Source: Flavobacteriales bacterium UBA1937
Lineage (GTDB): Bacteria; Bacteroidota; Bacteroidia; Flavobacteriales; Weeksellaceae
Direction: 5' to 3'
DNA: 64,000 nt
NCBI GenBank assembly: GCA_002337005.1
Contig: DDFD01000083.1
Location: 1-64,000, forward strand
In this document: piece after piece, positions 35,105 to 43,902 of the stretch
Layout of the letters: every line of letters begins with the position of its first letter
Position numbering within the stretch: the stretch's first letter is position 1
The notes under the pieces: generated by a model
The model's database searches: none
The model's input: only the letters and a program-made list of their open reading frames with translations
Told to the model about the DNA's origin: nothing
Translations under genes and position numbers: made by a program

Positions 35105-37465
35105 TTGAGAACACTGAAATTCTTTCTATTAATCTGCTGCATAATACATATATCATTTGTAAAAGCGCAAGATTATGATATTGAAATTAAAGATTTCAAA
35201 GAAGACATTGCGAATACAAATATTATAGATTTTGAAATTGATAATGAAAAAAATTTATGGATTTGTAATGCTAATGAATTAATAAAATATGATGGGGCGA
35301 ATACCATTAATTTTAAATTAGATTTTAACTATCAAACCATTGAAGAAACTTTACTTATAGAGAATGATTTGTTTATACTATTTAGTAATGGAAACTTATC
35401 TCTATTTAACATTCAAACATATAGCTATACAGAACTAGAACAGCAAAACGTTTTAGCCATGTGCTCTTACAATAACCATCTGTACCTCCTCAAACCTGGA
35501 TATGTAATAGAAAAATACAACTTAAAAAATCTGGAGATCCCAATAAAAAAAATCAAGATTGGCAAAGGTTTTAATTTTATAAAAAATTTGGATCATCAAA
35601 TTTTTGTAAATAATGATGGTATATTTTTATCTATTCCCACTAGAGGGATATATGTGATAAAAAATCACCATTATTATCCCCTCATTACTGGTGATAGAAT
35701 TAACAACAGCGAACGCAGAATTGAAAAATTTAAAATAATAAATAATGAACTCTATTATTTAGGATTACGGTTTATCAAAAAATATGATAAGAAAAAAAAC
35801 AGATTCATAATTGATAAAAATTATAAATCTATTAATAACAAAATCATCACAGAATTACTCCATGACAAAGAAATGATTCTTTATATTAATTATGATACTA
35901 ACGAAATTAGAATTAAAGAAAAAGGGAAAAATATTTTAAATATAGAAACAATAGAGCCTTATAAAATTGCAAAAATTGACAATTATTATATTGCTTCTTC
36001 TAGAAAAGGCTTGTATATAATTAGAAAAAAAGACAACTTAATTAAGAATATTAATTTAACGCCATTAGAAAAACTAATGGTAAAAAGAAAAATTTTTGAA
36101 AAAGAATCCGAAATTTTCTTTTTTGGTTACCCTTATGTTTTTTCTTTAAATAACAAACAAAATTTAACAAAATACGAGTTTTCGGATAAGCCACCAGTAA
36201 TTTATGATTGTACATATACACCTTTTGGATGGTTTGCTGTAACACAAGGTAATGGCATAGTAAAACTACATAATAATTTCAAAAAAAATGAGGCAATAAA
36301 CCTAAATGATAAAAATGAGCAAACTATGTTATGTATTTTTTACGATAATCATACAAAAAAAATATATTGCGGAAGCCAGAAATACATTTATATTATAAAT
36401 CCAAAAAATGAAAATCAGTACGAAAGACTACCTCTTAAATTTACTAAACCAATTCTGGACCTAGAAAGAGTAAAATTTACCAACAAAATTATTATTGCAA
36501 CTGAAAGCGGAACCTATATCTATAATGAAGAAAATAAAAAATTAGAAACCTTAATATCAAAAATAAAAACATCCGATATTTTCATTGACTATGAGAATAA
36601 AAAAATATGGTTAGCTCACGACAAAGGCGTGTTTATTATTGACATGAATAATCATAAAAATATTATTAATCGAGAATTCAAAAGACTAAAAAACCCAATA
36701 ACAACAGCCATCCTTCAAGATAATTATAAAAATATATGGGTTAGCACTTATAGCGGAATAGTACAAATATCTCCTGATTTAAAGAATGAACTAATCTACA
36801 CCACCGAAAACGGACTTTTAAATCAAGAATTTAATTATAAATCTGCTGTTAAATTAAAAAACGGACAGCTAATTTTTGGAGGCATTTCTGGCTTTGACTT
36901 AATAACTCCTGACAATAAAAAAATCGCAAAAAGAAAAGTTATAGTTAAAGATATATTATTAATAGGAAAAGACACCCTTGCTAGTAAATATAATAATCAA
37001 AAAATAAGTTACTCTATTGATAAATATTTTTGTAGAATAAACATTTCATCTAATTTTTTTAATGACAAAAAAATTTCTTATAAATACAAAATTGATGATG
37101 GGAATTGGATTAAAGTTGAAGATAGAAATTCTATAGATTTAATTGGCTTTGCTGAGGGTAATTACAACATAACAATTGCAGGAATTGATAATAAAGGTAC
37201 AATCGCTAAAGAAGCAGTTGTTAATATATGCGCTAAAGAAATATTTTACAAATCTAGAATATTTCTTTTTCTTGCTTTAATGTCATTTTTTGCACTGGTG
37301 TTATTTCTGATTTATTTTGTAAATAAGAAAAAAAACGTAAGAAGAGAAACCATCGAAGAGATTAGCATGGATCTTCATGATGAAGTAGGAACACTTCTTA
37401 CAAAAACAAGACTTTTATTTGAACTAGGAGACAAACAAGATGAATCAAATGACAAAAAATACTAG
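35105..37465 (+). CDS. Two-component sensor with beta-propeller input, N-terminal part of a split kinase
   Basis: A 786-residue membrane sensor. It begins at TTG (no ATG fits), with a signal peptide (FFLLICCIIHISFVKAQ) and a repeated periplasmic propeller (units such as NLWICNANELIKYDG, NIWVSTYSGIVQISP). A Y_Y_Y-like domain (ISYKYKIDDGNWIKVED), one membrane segment (FLFLALMSFFALVLFLIYFV) and the H-box SMDLHDEVGTLLTKTRLLF with the phospho-accepting His near residue 758 follow. The frame then ends at TAG just after an A6 tract (37454-37459). The ATPase domain resumes in the -1 frame at 37,480. One lost A would explain the split. Confidence 0.85.
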   Translation: MRTLKFFLLICCIIHISFVKAQDYDIEIKDFKEDIANTNIIDFEIDNEKNLWICNANELIKYDGANTINFKLDFNYQTIEETLLIENDLFILFSNGNLSLFNIQTYSYTELEQQNVLAMCSYNNHLYLLKPGYVIEKYNLKNLEIPIKKIKIGKGFNFIKNLDHQIFVNNDGIFLSIPTRGIYVIKNHHYYPLITGDRINNSERRIEKFKIINNELYYLGLRFIKKYDKKKNRFIIDKNYKSINNKIITELLHDKEMILYINYDTNEIRIKEKGKNILNIETIEPYKIAKIDNYYIASSRKGLYIIRKKDNLIKNINLTPLEKLMVKRKIFEKESEIFFFGYPYVFSLNNKQNLTKYEFSDKPPVIYDCTYTPFGWFAVTQGNGIVKLHNNFKKNEAINLNDKNEQTMLCIFYDNHTKKIYCGSQKYIYIINPKNENQYERLPLKFTKPILDLERVKFTNKIIIATESGTYIYNEENKKLETLISKIKTSDIFIDYENKKIWLAHDKGVFIIDMNNHKNIINREFKRLKNPITTAILQDNYKNIWVSTYSGIVQISPDLKNELIYTTENGLLNQEFNYKSAVKLKNGQLIFGGISGFDLITPDNKKIAKRKVIVKDILLIGKDTLASKYNNQKISYSIDKYFCRINISSNFFNDKKISYKYKIDDGNWIKVEDRNSIDLIGFAEGNYNITIAGIDNKGTIAKEAVVNICAKEIFYKSRIFLFLALMSFFALVLFLIYFVNKKKNVRRETIEEISMDLHDEVGTLLTKTRLLFELGDKQDESNDKKY

Positions 37466-37479
37466 AGTACCTCAATCAA

Positions 37480-37917
37480 ATGAATTTCAAGTTTAGGCTA
37501 TATATTAATACTGTAAAAGAAAAAAATAAGGATGTTTACGAACTATATGATACCTGCATTGACCTAATATTACAAATTGCAAAATTAAAAAATATAGATT
37601 TCGAGAAAAAAATACAAGTAGAAAACAATAGAACCATCAACAGTTTAATACAAAAAGACATAAAACTGTCCATCTATGAAATCATCAATAATATTGCAAA
37701 ATATTCGTCAACAAAAAAAATAAAATTTGAATTAACTTACACAAAAAAAATTGAAATACAAATAATTACATCAAAAGAAAAAACAGATTTTTACAAAAAC
37801 AAAACTACAGGAAACGGCTTACGAAATATTCTAAAAAGAACAAAAAAACATAAAGGAGATTTTATAATCTATGAAAGAAATGAACAACTATATTACAAAT
37901 TAACATTTAAGACATGA
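37480..37917 (+). CDS. Kinase HATPase domain, C-terminal part of the split sensor
   Basis: A 145-codon frame with the ATP-binding landmarks of HisKA_3-type kinases: the N-box IKLSIYEIINNIAKYSSTKKI region near 67-87 and the G-box TTGNGLRNILKRTKKHKGDF near 108-127. Read in this frame from the A6 tract, the sequence upstream of the ATG gives ILEYLNQ, a natural continuation of the dimerisation helix. It is therefore probably the tail of the preceding gene and not an independent protein. It overlaps the response-regulator gene by four bases (ATGA). A separately translated ATPase cannot be excluded. Confidence 0.75.
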   Translation: MNFKFRLYINTVKEKNKDVYELYDTCIDLILQIAKLKNIDFEKKIQVENNRTINSLIQKDIKLSIYEIINNIAKYSSTKKIKFELTYTKKIEIQIITSKEKTDFYKNKTTGNGLRNILKRTKKHKGDFIIYERNEQLYYKLTFKT

Positions 37918-38555
37918 AAAATAAGGTAGTAATAATTGAAGATGATTATGAATTTGCAAAAATGCAAGCCGAAATGATCAATAAATTAGAAAATTTTGAA
38001 TGTACAGCAATTTTTACCAGTCCATCAAGTTTTTTACAAAATAATAATTTCACAAAAAAAGAAGATATAATTATCCTTCTTGACATCGTAATGCCAGAGA
38101 TGAACGGTCTAGATGCAATCCCGTTGATATTGAATAAAATACCTGATGCGTCCATTATTATGAATTCAATTATGGATGATACAGACTACATCCTTCGAGC
38201 AATACAGGAAGGTGCGGTAGGATATTTAGATAAACAAAATTTCATTCCTTATGTTGAAATTGTTTTAGACTCTGTTGTAAGCCATGGAGCATACATGACC
38301 CCCAAAATTGCAAGAAAAATTTTCGGGCACTTCCATGGTAAAAAGAAAAACATAGACATATTAACCCCAAGAGAAAAAGACGTTGCTAAAGGAATTATAG
38401 AAGGTCTGTCATATAAATTAATTGCTAGTGATTTAAATATATCTATTGATACGGTAAGAATGAACATAAGAAGTATTTATAGAAAGTTCAAAATAAACAG
38501 CAAACCAGAACTTATCAGAATAATTGGCGAGCTCAGCAATCCAAGAATTAATTAA
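37914..38555 (+). CDS. LuxR/NarL-type response regulator
   Basis: A 213-residue cytoplasmic regulator. The receiver domain has the acidic pocket IEDD (9-11), phospho-acceptor Asp57 in LLDIVMPEMNG, and Lys108 in GYLDKQNF. The C-terminal LuxR helix-turn-helix is DILTPREKDVAKGIIEGLSYKLIASDL continuing into SIDTVRMNIRSIYRKF. Its start overlaps the kinase stop codon, so it pairs with that sensor. The palindromic sites upstream of its own operon and of the surrounding surface-protein genes make it the best candidate for their common regulator. Confidence 0.9.
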   Translation: MKNKVVIIEDDYEFAKMQAEMINKLENFECTAIFTSPSSFLQNNNFTKKEDIIILLDIVMPEMNGLDAIPLILNKIPDASIIMNSIMDDTDYILRAIQEGAVGYLDKQNFIPYVEIVLDSVVSHGAYMTPKIARKIFGHFHGKKKNIDILTPREKDVAKGIIEGLSYKLIASDLNISIDTVRMNIRSIYRKFKINSKPELIRIIGELSNPRIN

Positions 38556-39167
38556 TCTAAAAAAACGATAATATTGAATACTATTTCTATACTATTTTAA
38601 TAAATCTAGATAGCACTTTATCTCAATAACAAGATAATCACACTTTACTGAAAATAACAAAAAGATTGCTTTGAAAGACGTTACTTTTTCCAATCCCCTT
38701 GTGAAAGAATGTTACAAAATTATGAAATTGTATTATTTTTGAATTAAAGAAATTCTGCACACTACCATTTATTAGGAAATAAATTCTTCTTAGAGAATTA
38801 TACTTTCTATTAGAATTTTCTTCCCAATATTTCTTTTTTCTCTCATCATGCCAAAGACCAATTTCCTATTTGAGACTTTTATCAAAAAATAGATACTCAA
38901 ATATTCTTCTTTCGTTTACTTCATTTCTAAAAAGAATCTCTTATACCCTAAACAAAACCATTCAAAAATTCGAATGTTTTAACAGAGAATAGCCTACACT
39001 CTATTATACTTTACAAATTACTTATTTTCAATATTTTAATTATGTTACAAACCCAACTATTTTTTTCTTGGTAAAAAGAGAGAGCCGTTGTACTTATGTT
39101 GTATTTGAGAGAAAAATTTGAAGCCAAAAAAAGCACCTACATTACTGTAAGTGCTTCTACCACTATG
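38556..39167. other. Intergenic region left of the island
   Basis: No gene is seen. Its right end (39126-39156) is a hairpin and A run that on the minus strand looks like the former terminator of the tRNA gene now located at 57.5 kb. Confidence 0.55.
39126..39156 (-). terminator. Displaced terminator of the target tRNA gene
   Basis: On the minus strand AAGCACTTAC pairs with GTAGGTGCTT (6-nt loop) and runs into T7. It lies 12 bp outside the left attachment repeat, where the tRNA 3' flank would have been before integration. Confidence 0.7.
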
Positions 39168-39210
39168 GTGGCCCAGCTTGGGCTCGAACCAAGGACTTGC
39201 TGATTATGAG
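39168..39210. repeat. Left attachment site (attL)
   Basis: This block is identical to 57511-57553, beginning GTGGCCCAGCTTGGG and ending GATTATGAG. It is a tRNA fragment from the anticodon region to the 3' end without the 5' half, so it is not a functional tRNA. Confidence 0.92.
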
Positions 39211-39318
39211 AAAGTTTTAATAATTAAATTTCATTTTTAGTTTATCTTATTATTATTTATTTTAACTGAAAATCAGAATTTTAACTATTTTAATCATTTA
39301 TAATATCTTATTTTTTCT

Positions 39319-39326
39319 TACTTTTG
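39319..39326 (+). promoter_or_regulatory. Putative -7 box of integrase
   Basis: TACTTTTG lies 37 bp before the integrase ATG. The arm-type repeat (39333-39360) lies between, so integrase binding could repress its own gene. Confidence 0.4.
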
Positions 39327-39332
39327 TCACAT

Positions 39333-39360
39333 AATTGTTCGTTAAAAGTTCGTTAAATAA
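39333..39360 (+). repeat. Arm-type direct repeats, left end
   Basis: GTTCGTTAAA occurs twice, 12 bp apart. A 23-of-28 match to this block is found at 57440-57467 near the other end, in the same orientation. Confidence 0.6.
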
Positions 39361-39363
39361 TTT

Positions 39364-40575
39364 ATGACAACATTCAATTTTACACTAAGCAGTTCTACAA
39401 AAGCAAATGGAGAAAAAAGCATCGTTATCGTTTTAATTAAAGATAGAAAAAATACGAGCATTTCAATATCAAAATCTTGCAAAGAAAAAGACTGGAGTTT
39501 TGAAACTTCAAGAGTGAAAAACAGCCATAAAGATTCTCAGAATATAAATAAATTCATTGAGAAATATTCAAATATTTTAAAAAAAATCATTGACGATTTT
39601 GAGCTTAATGAAGAACCTTATGAACTTAAAGATATTGTAAGTGCTTTAAAAACTTTTAAAGATAAAAAAGCACCAGTTTCATATACTGAATTTCATACAG
39701 AACTAATTCATAATCTGAAAAGAGAAGGCAAAGAAAGCACTGCTAAAACAGAAAAAGATACCCTCAAATCAATCCAAAATTTTTTCAAAAAAGATAAAAT
39801 TACTTTTAAAGAGATTGATTACCTTGCCTTACTTCGTTATGTTTCACATTTAACTTCTATAGGAAATAAAAATGCTACAATAGGAATAAGAACAAGAACA
39901 ATTAGAGCTGTTTTTAATAAAGCAATTAACGGAGGAATTATTCCTAAAAATCTTTATCCTTTTGAAAAATTTAAGATCTCAAAAATTAAGGACACAAGCA
40001 AAAAAGAATTTTTGACTGAAGAAGAGATTCAATTATTTAAAAATTATGAGTGCAAAAATAAGAATGAACAATTTGCCAAAGATATGTTTTTACTAAGTTA
40101 TTATGCTCGAGGAATTAATTTTGTAGATTTGATTTTACTTACAAAATCTTCTATTTCAAAAGATCATATTACCTATGTTAGGAGAAAAACGGGTGTTTTA
40201 GTTACTTTTAAAGTGAATCATTTTATTAAGGACATTATGAACAAATATTCTTCAAATGAAGATTCAAAATATATTTTTAGTATAATGAAAGAGAATGAGC
40301 CTGCTCCAAACTACATACAGAATAAGAAAAATAAATATTTAGGTAAATTCATCAATCCTTTTCTTAAAGACATTGTAGCAGGCTGCAAAATAAACAAGCA
40401 TATTACTTATTATTGTGCAAGACACTCCTTTGCTACTATTTTAAAATTTAATAATATCTCAATAGAGATTATTCGTGAAGCCTTAGGACACAAAGACATA
40501 CACTCTACAATGTCTTACCTGAATACTTTACCCGAAAATAAATTAGATAGTGTAATTGAAAATATTATTCTATAA
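39364..40575 (+). CDS. int: Tyrosine recombinase, site-specific integrase
   Basis: A 403-residue phage-type integrase of the Bacteroidota kind. It has an N-terminal arm-binding domain, a SAM-like core-binding domain (about 105-200) and a catalytic domain. The catalytic residues are visible: Arg249 (YYARGINFVDL), His/Arg of the CARHSFATIL box (Arg353), His376 (ALGHKDI) and the nucleophile Tyr385 (STMSYL). It lies 153 bp from the left attachment repeat and reads into the element. It should cut and join the 43-bp tRNA repeat. The tail-to-tail IS1 gene ends 17 bp downstream. Confidence 0.94.
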   Translation: MTTFNFTLSSSTKANGEKSIVIVLIKDRKNTSISISKSCKEKDWSFETSRVKNSHKDSQNINKFIEKYSNILKKIIDDFELNEEPYELKDIVSALKTFKDKKAPVSYTEFHTELIHNLKREGKESTAKTEKDTLKSIQNFFKKDKITFKEIDYLALLRYVSHLTSIGNKNATIGIRTRTIRAVFNKAINGGIIPKNLYPFEKFKISKIKDTSKKEFLTEEEIQLFKNYECKNKNEQFAKDMFLLSYYARGINFVDLILLTKSSISKDHITYVRRKTGVLVTFKVNHFIKDIMNKYSSNEDSKYIFSIMKENEPAPNYIQNKKNKYLGKFINPFLKDIVAGCKINKHITYYCARHSFATILKFNNISIEIIREALGHKDIHSTMSYLNTLPENKLDSVIENIIL

Positions 40576-40592
40576 AATTTTAAACAAATTCT

Positions 40593-41291
40593 TTACAGCC
40601 AAAAATAAATTTTTAGAATAGCAATAGTGATGTAAGTACTTCTGCTAAAACAAATTGTTTTTCTTTGAAATCTCTTTAGATGTGTTCTTATTGTTAGATT
40701 TTTTCTTTCTATATAATTGGTAGAAAATAGTTTTACTGAATGTAAGTTTTTTGGAATAAGATATTTATAATTTTGAAATTTATCAGTGTAAATTTTTTGT
40801 GCTTTTGAATTGAGTAAGGTTTTAATAACCGCATTTAATGTTTTATTATTTCTCTTGCCAATATGAAAATTAGCAACTTCTTTAGTTTCTTTATCTATTG
40901 CATAAACTAACCACACTGTATTTTTCTTACTTCTAATATAAAACCTTACCTCGTCTGTCTCATATTTTCTTCTGAAAGACAAAGTAGGTCTTCTAATACC
41001 ATCTGCGATCATAACAATCCTTTTGAGAACCGTGGTAACGGAAATTTTTAAAACTCTTGCTGTAGAACGAATGCCGAGACCTTCTTTGGTGAGTTGGATG
41101 ATTTGAATGTTAATGCTTGGCTTATAGGCATTGTAGGTGTAATAATCTAAAAATCTTTTGTGACATGCTTTGCAGTAATACTGCTGTTTATGGGTTTTAG
41201 TATGTCCGTTTCTAATGATTTTTTGCGAATAACAAAAAGGGCATATCTTAGTCTCACTAACTCTGGAGCATGTGGTATGGTTCTCAATCAT
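40593..41291 (-). CDS. IS1-family transposase, complete
   Basis: A 232-residue single-frame transposase (InsA and InsB parts fused). The zinc finger is CPFCYSQKIIRNG followed by YYCKACHKRF. The helix-turn-helix lies in GLGIRSTARVLKISVTTVL, and the DDE-type acidic residues are in ETDEVRFYI, IYTDKFQNY and YIERKNLTIRTHLKR. The end KTICFSRS is diagnostic for IS1. No frameshift is needed for expression, unlike E. coli IS1. It lies between the integrase and the immunity-gene array. It appears intact and potentially active. Confidence 0.9.
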   Translation of the reverse strand: MIENHTTCSRVSETKICPFCYSQKIIRNGHTKTHKQQYYCKACHKRFLDYYTYNAYKPSINIQIIQLTKEGLGIRSTARVLKISVTTVLKRIVMIADGIRRPTLSFRRKYETDEVRFYIRSKKNTVWLVYAIDKETKEVANFHIGKRNNKTLNAVIKTLLNSKAQKIYTDKFQNYKYLIPKNLHSVKLFSTNYIERKNLTIRTHLKRFQRKTICFSRSTYITIAILKIYFWL

Positions 41292-41315
41292 TTAGGATAT
41301 GTTTTTTGGATTAAA

Positions 41316-41350
41316 AACAACAAGAGTAGGCAAAGCCTACTCTTGTTGTT
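41316..41350 (-). terminator. Strong hairpin terminator after the immunity array
   Basis: A perfect 16-bp stem (AACAACAAGAGTAGGC with its complement) and AAA loop, followed on the minus strand by TTTTTAAT. It lies inside the IS1 boundary, before the transposase start, so it stops transcription entering the IS. Confidence 0.85.
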
Positions 41351-41501
41351 ATCATATTAAAATCTTATTTGCGTGTTGATTATCAGTAAATTAAAGTTTA
41401 AAATATTTTTATCACTAAGTTTGGAGCATTACCTATCATGTGTTTTCAAGTATGATGTTTTATTTTTATCTACCCCTAAGTATTTCCTTTGGAGAGCTGA
41501 G

Positions 41502-41918
41502 TTATTTTGAAAATGGGTATTCAATTAAAATTTTTGAATGATCTAATGATTTTTTCCTTTTCCATTCATTATCAATCAACCCTAATAGCTCCTCTTGTTT
41601 GCTAAACCAAATTCTACGACCATCTAATTTTTCATCTCTATTTTTCATTTCATAATCTAAGGCAATTTCCAGCGTAATTACTTCAAAAATCCAATATAAT
41701 AATTCATTTAAATCACGTGTTTTTTTATTTTCCAATTCTTGTCCTCTCTCCATCGTAATATAATGATAATACCCTATATCATCAATTTCAATATTTGGTC
41801 TGGCACAATCTTCTTGTTTTCCATATGTTGGAAAGGAATTTTCAGATAATTTACATTTTAATTTTTCAAATAATTCATTTACAATTTTTTGGATTTTAAT
41901 AAGAGATGTTTTGTTCAT
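41502..41918 (-). CDS. Imm63-like immunity protein
   Basis: A 138-residue cytoplasmic protein. The segment DCARPNIEIDDIGYYHYITM with ERGQELENKKT, then NELLYWIFEVITLEIALDYE and WFSKQEELLGLI, follows the pattern of the Imm63 family of polymorphic-toxin immunity proteins. It lies eight bases behind the preceding immunity-type gene, on the same strand and after the orphan TNT toxin. Its cognate toxin is not in the window, so it may be a retained orphan that protects against other strains. Confidence 0.75.
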   Translation of the reverse strand: MNKTSLIKIQKIVNELFEKLKCKLSENSFPTYGKQEDCARPNIEIDDIGYYHYITMERGQELENKKTRDLNELLYWIFEVITLEIALDYEMKNRDEKLDGRRIWFSKQEELLGLIDNEWKRKKSLDHSKILIEYPFSK

Positions 41919-41925
41919 TTATTTT

Positions 41926-42330
41926 TTATAAATTGTATTCTTCAGCATATTTTAATGCATAAGCTTTATTAATTTTTTTAAAGAATGATAACATAATTTC
42001 ATGCTTACTCTTACGTTCTCTTCTTGCTTCAATATCAGCATTAAAACTAAATAAATTTTTGAGAACATTGTACTTCAATTCATCAGCATCTTTTGTTCTA
42101 CATAACATGTTTGGAATAGGGTTTCTCCCAGCTTCAATATATACATAATTATAATAATTATCCTCAATGTAAATTTGAAACTCCATATTGTATTTATCAA
42201 AATTCTTTTGGTTAATTACTTCTAATGGAGATGCTTTCCCAAAATATGGTATTGAACTATAATTTATATTATACTCTTGTTTTAGTCTGGCTATTTCATT
42301 TTCAAAATTTTTTAATATATCATTTGTCAT
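41926..42330 (-). CDS. Putative immunity protein of the orphan TNT toxin
   Basis: A 134-residue cytoplasmic protein, mainly helical in the C-terminal half (KKINKAYALKYAEEYNL), with a central beta part (MEFQIYIEDNYYNYVYIEAG). Its ATG overlaps the TNT module's TGA by four bases (ATGA), the arrangement expected of a toxin-immunity pair. No family is firmly recognised. Function is assigned from position alone. Confidence 0.6.
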   Translation of the reverse strand: MTNDILKNFENEIARLKQEYNINYSSIPYFGKASPLEVINQKNFDKYNMEFQIYIEDNYYNYVYIEAGRNPIPNMLCRTKDADELKYNVLKNLFSFNADIEARRERKSKHEIMLSFFKKINKAYALKYAEEYNL

Positions 42331-42740
42331 GGGAATACTTGTCTAATTATTTTATCATCAATAAGTTTTTGTAATTGTACATTGAACCTAAACTGTATAC
42401 CACGTCCTGGCTGTCCAAACCATGGTAATACAAGTGATTTCTCAACATTTAACTCTTTAATCACTTCGAAAACATAATAGTCTTTGTTAAAAGTACCTGG
42501 CATAAGTGCTCTCTCTGCATAAGAAGTTCCCAATGGTGAGGCATAAGTTCCATTTGTACTACCAAATCTATCAAAATGATAACCAGGTTTTAGAGTTGCT
42601 GTTGTTTCTGTACCAGAAATTGCACCATTGTTTGATGGCCACTTCCAGTTGCCATTTTCATCTACTTGAAGAGCCTCTCTTTCATAGAGTGTAATAGGCT
42701 TATCATGTAAATCTTTTGGTTTAAAATCTTTCCAAAGCAC
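42327..42740 (-). CDS. Orphan TNT-domain toxin module (NAD+ glycohydrolase type)
   Basis: A 137-residue toxin tip without its delivery protein. LKPGYHFDRFGSTNGTYASP at 50-69, then GTSYAERALM, YYVFEV and PWFGQPGRGIQFRF, match the TNT domain of the Mycobacterium necrotising toxin family, which hydrolyses NAD+. Likely key residues are Arg58, Arg78 and Gln110. The frame opens at a GTG (42740) right at the junction with an IS1 fragment, and an in-frame TAG lies just upstream. The module has therefore been cut from its former RHS or other carrier. It lacks a signal peptide and is followed by its putative immunity gene. Confidence 0.82.
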   Translation of the reverse strand: MLWKDFKPKDLHDKPITLYEREALQVDENGNWKWPSNNGAISGTETTATLKPGYHFDRFGSTNGTYASPLGTSYAERALMPGTFNKDYYVFEVIKELNVEKSLVLPWFGQPGRGIQFRFNVQLQKLIDDKIIRQVFP

Positions 42741-43056
42741 AAACTAACCAAATTCTCCTGTTCTTGTTTCCTAGATAAGTACATAGCTCATCAACTTCAT
42801 ATTCTTTACCAATAGGAATCATTGGTTGTTTAATACTTTTTGCAATCAATAAAATCCTTTTTAATAAAGTTGTGGTGGAAATTTGTAAGACCCTTGCCGT
42901 ACTTCTAATGCCTAAACCTTCTTTGGTTAGTAAAACAATTTGTTGATCAATATTGATTTGATAAGCACTGTAAGTATAATTTGCTACTCTTGTGGTTTTA
43001 CATATTTTACACAAATAGCGTTGTTTACCTGATTGTGTTTTTCCATTTCTTACCAT
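42721..43056 (-). pseudogene. IS1-family transposase fragment
   Basis: 111 codons matching the first half of an IS1 transposase: KQRYLCKICKTTRV, then GLGIRSTARVLQISTTTLLKRI and KEYEVDELCTYLGNKNRRIW. It stops after ALERF, where the complete copy continues with the catalytic half. The break coincides with the start of the TNT module. It is about two-thirds similar to the intact copy at 40.6 kb, so it derives from a different IS1. Confidence 0.82.
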
Positions 43057-43068
43057 TAAATTTCTTTC

Positions 43069-43091
43069 ATCAACACATCTGATACATTACC
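43069..43091. repeat. 23-bp direct repeat, copy near IS1 fragment
   Basis: It matches 43181-43203 at 21 of 23 positions and on the minus strand starts GGTAATGTATCA. It is either an IS1-type end or the 3' remnant of an immunity gene. Confidence 0.65.
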
Positions 43092-43176
43092 CATTCTCTA
43101 AACCCCATTAACAAAGTCATTTCTCATTCTCAGATGTTTTTTATTGAAACTTCTGTTCGTGGGAGGGAGCCAGGCA

Positions 43177-43902
43177 TCAAATCAACATATTTGATACATT
43201 ACCGTCATTATTAAAAATTTGATCTTTAAGAAAATTTAATGAACCCTCTGTGATATAAATATTATCTGCTAAAAGATATTTATATTCCACTTCAAATATT
43301 GTTTCAAGAAATTTTGCATGACTTAATATAGGGTTTATTATCCCATATTTAGGAGCATAAATTTCTTTTATCTTTTCAAAATTATTTTGATGAACAATTA
43401 TTAATTCTGCTGGAAAATCAATGGTTTTTTTATATTTAGGAATATATATATCACTTTCATATGCGAAAACTTGTCGAAGCCATTTTTCTCCCAGCCAAAA
43501 ATAATCTGGAATTCCAGTAAAAAAAAAGCCCTCTCCAAAAAATATTTGATTATTTGAAAACTCATTCCATTTTATCTTCTTAGGAAATTTTAATAAAACT
43601 CCATTTAACAAATTAATTGTAAGAAAATCTGTAAGAAAACAAAAATAGTCTTCAGAAAATAAGGTGATTAAATCTTTTATTTCATTAAATTTATCTTCAC
43701 CAACGAAATTGCCATTAGGGTGTACATTCAATATGCCTAAATAATCTTTATTTGGTATAAATATTTCTAGATCAAAAAATGAATTTCTTTTTTCTATCCA
43801 ATATGGTAAAGACTCTATATCGGCATATTTTATTAAATGCTTATAATTTGTATCACCTGAAGTTTCTAATTCGGCTAAATACTCCAATATTCTTTTTTCC
43901 AT
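43177..43902 (-). CDS. Presumed immunity protein of the RHS toxin
   Basis: A 241-residue cytoplasmic protein of no recognised family, rich in aromatic residues (EDYFCFLTDFL, FGEGFFFTGIPDYFWLGEKW). It starts within the stop codon of the RHS gene (TAATG), the typical place for the cognate immunity gene. Its last eight codons (GNVSNMLI) fall in a 23-bp repeat found again 110 bp downstream, so the original C-terminus may have been altered by recombination. Function is assigned by position. Confidence 0.6.
   Translation of the reverse strand: MEKRILEYLAELETSGDTNYKHLIKYADIESLPYWIEKRNSFFDLEIFIPNKDYLGILNVHPNGNFVGEDKFNEIKDLITLFSEDYFCFLTDFLTINLLNGVLLKFPKKIKWNEFSNNQIFFGEGFFFTGIPDYFWLGEKWLRQVFAYESDIYIPKYKKTIDFPAELIIVHQNNFEKIKEIYAPKYGIINPILSHAKFLETIFEVEYKYLLADNIYITEGSLNFLKDQIFNNDGNVSNMLI
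43181..43203. repeat. 23-bp direct repeat, copy at end of immunity gene
   Basis: It overlaps the last codons of the 43,902 gene and matches 43069-43091 at 21 of 23 positions, in the same orientation. Confidence 0.65.

Larger units (their letters stand above)
40593..41433 (-). mobile_element. IS1-family insertion sequence (left boundary unclear)
   Basis: The right end reads, on the minus strand from 41433, GGTAATGCTCCAAACTTAG, very close to the classic IS1 inverted repeat. A matching left end could not be found beyond the transposase stop codon, so the element may be truncated by a few bases or its left repeat may be degenerate. Confidence 0.6.

Noticed and set aside
39168..39210. Second tRNA gene at the left end of the island
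   Set aside because: Only the 3' half of the cloverleaf is present; it is the attachment-site duplicate.
41316..41350. Perfect 16-bp inverted repeat taken as an IS end
   Set aside because: The arms are adjacent with a 3-nt loop and a T run on one side, so it is a terminator; the IS1-like end is at 41411-41433.
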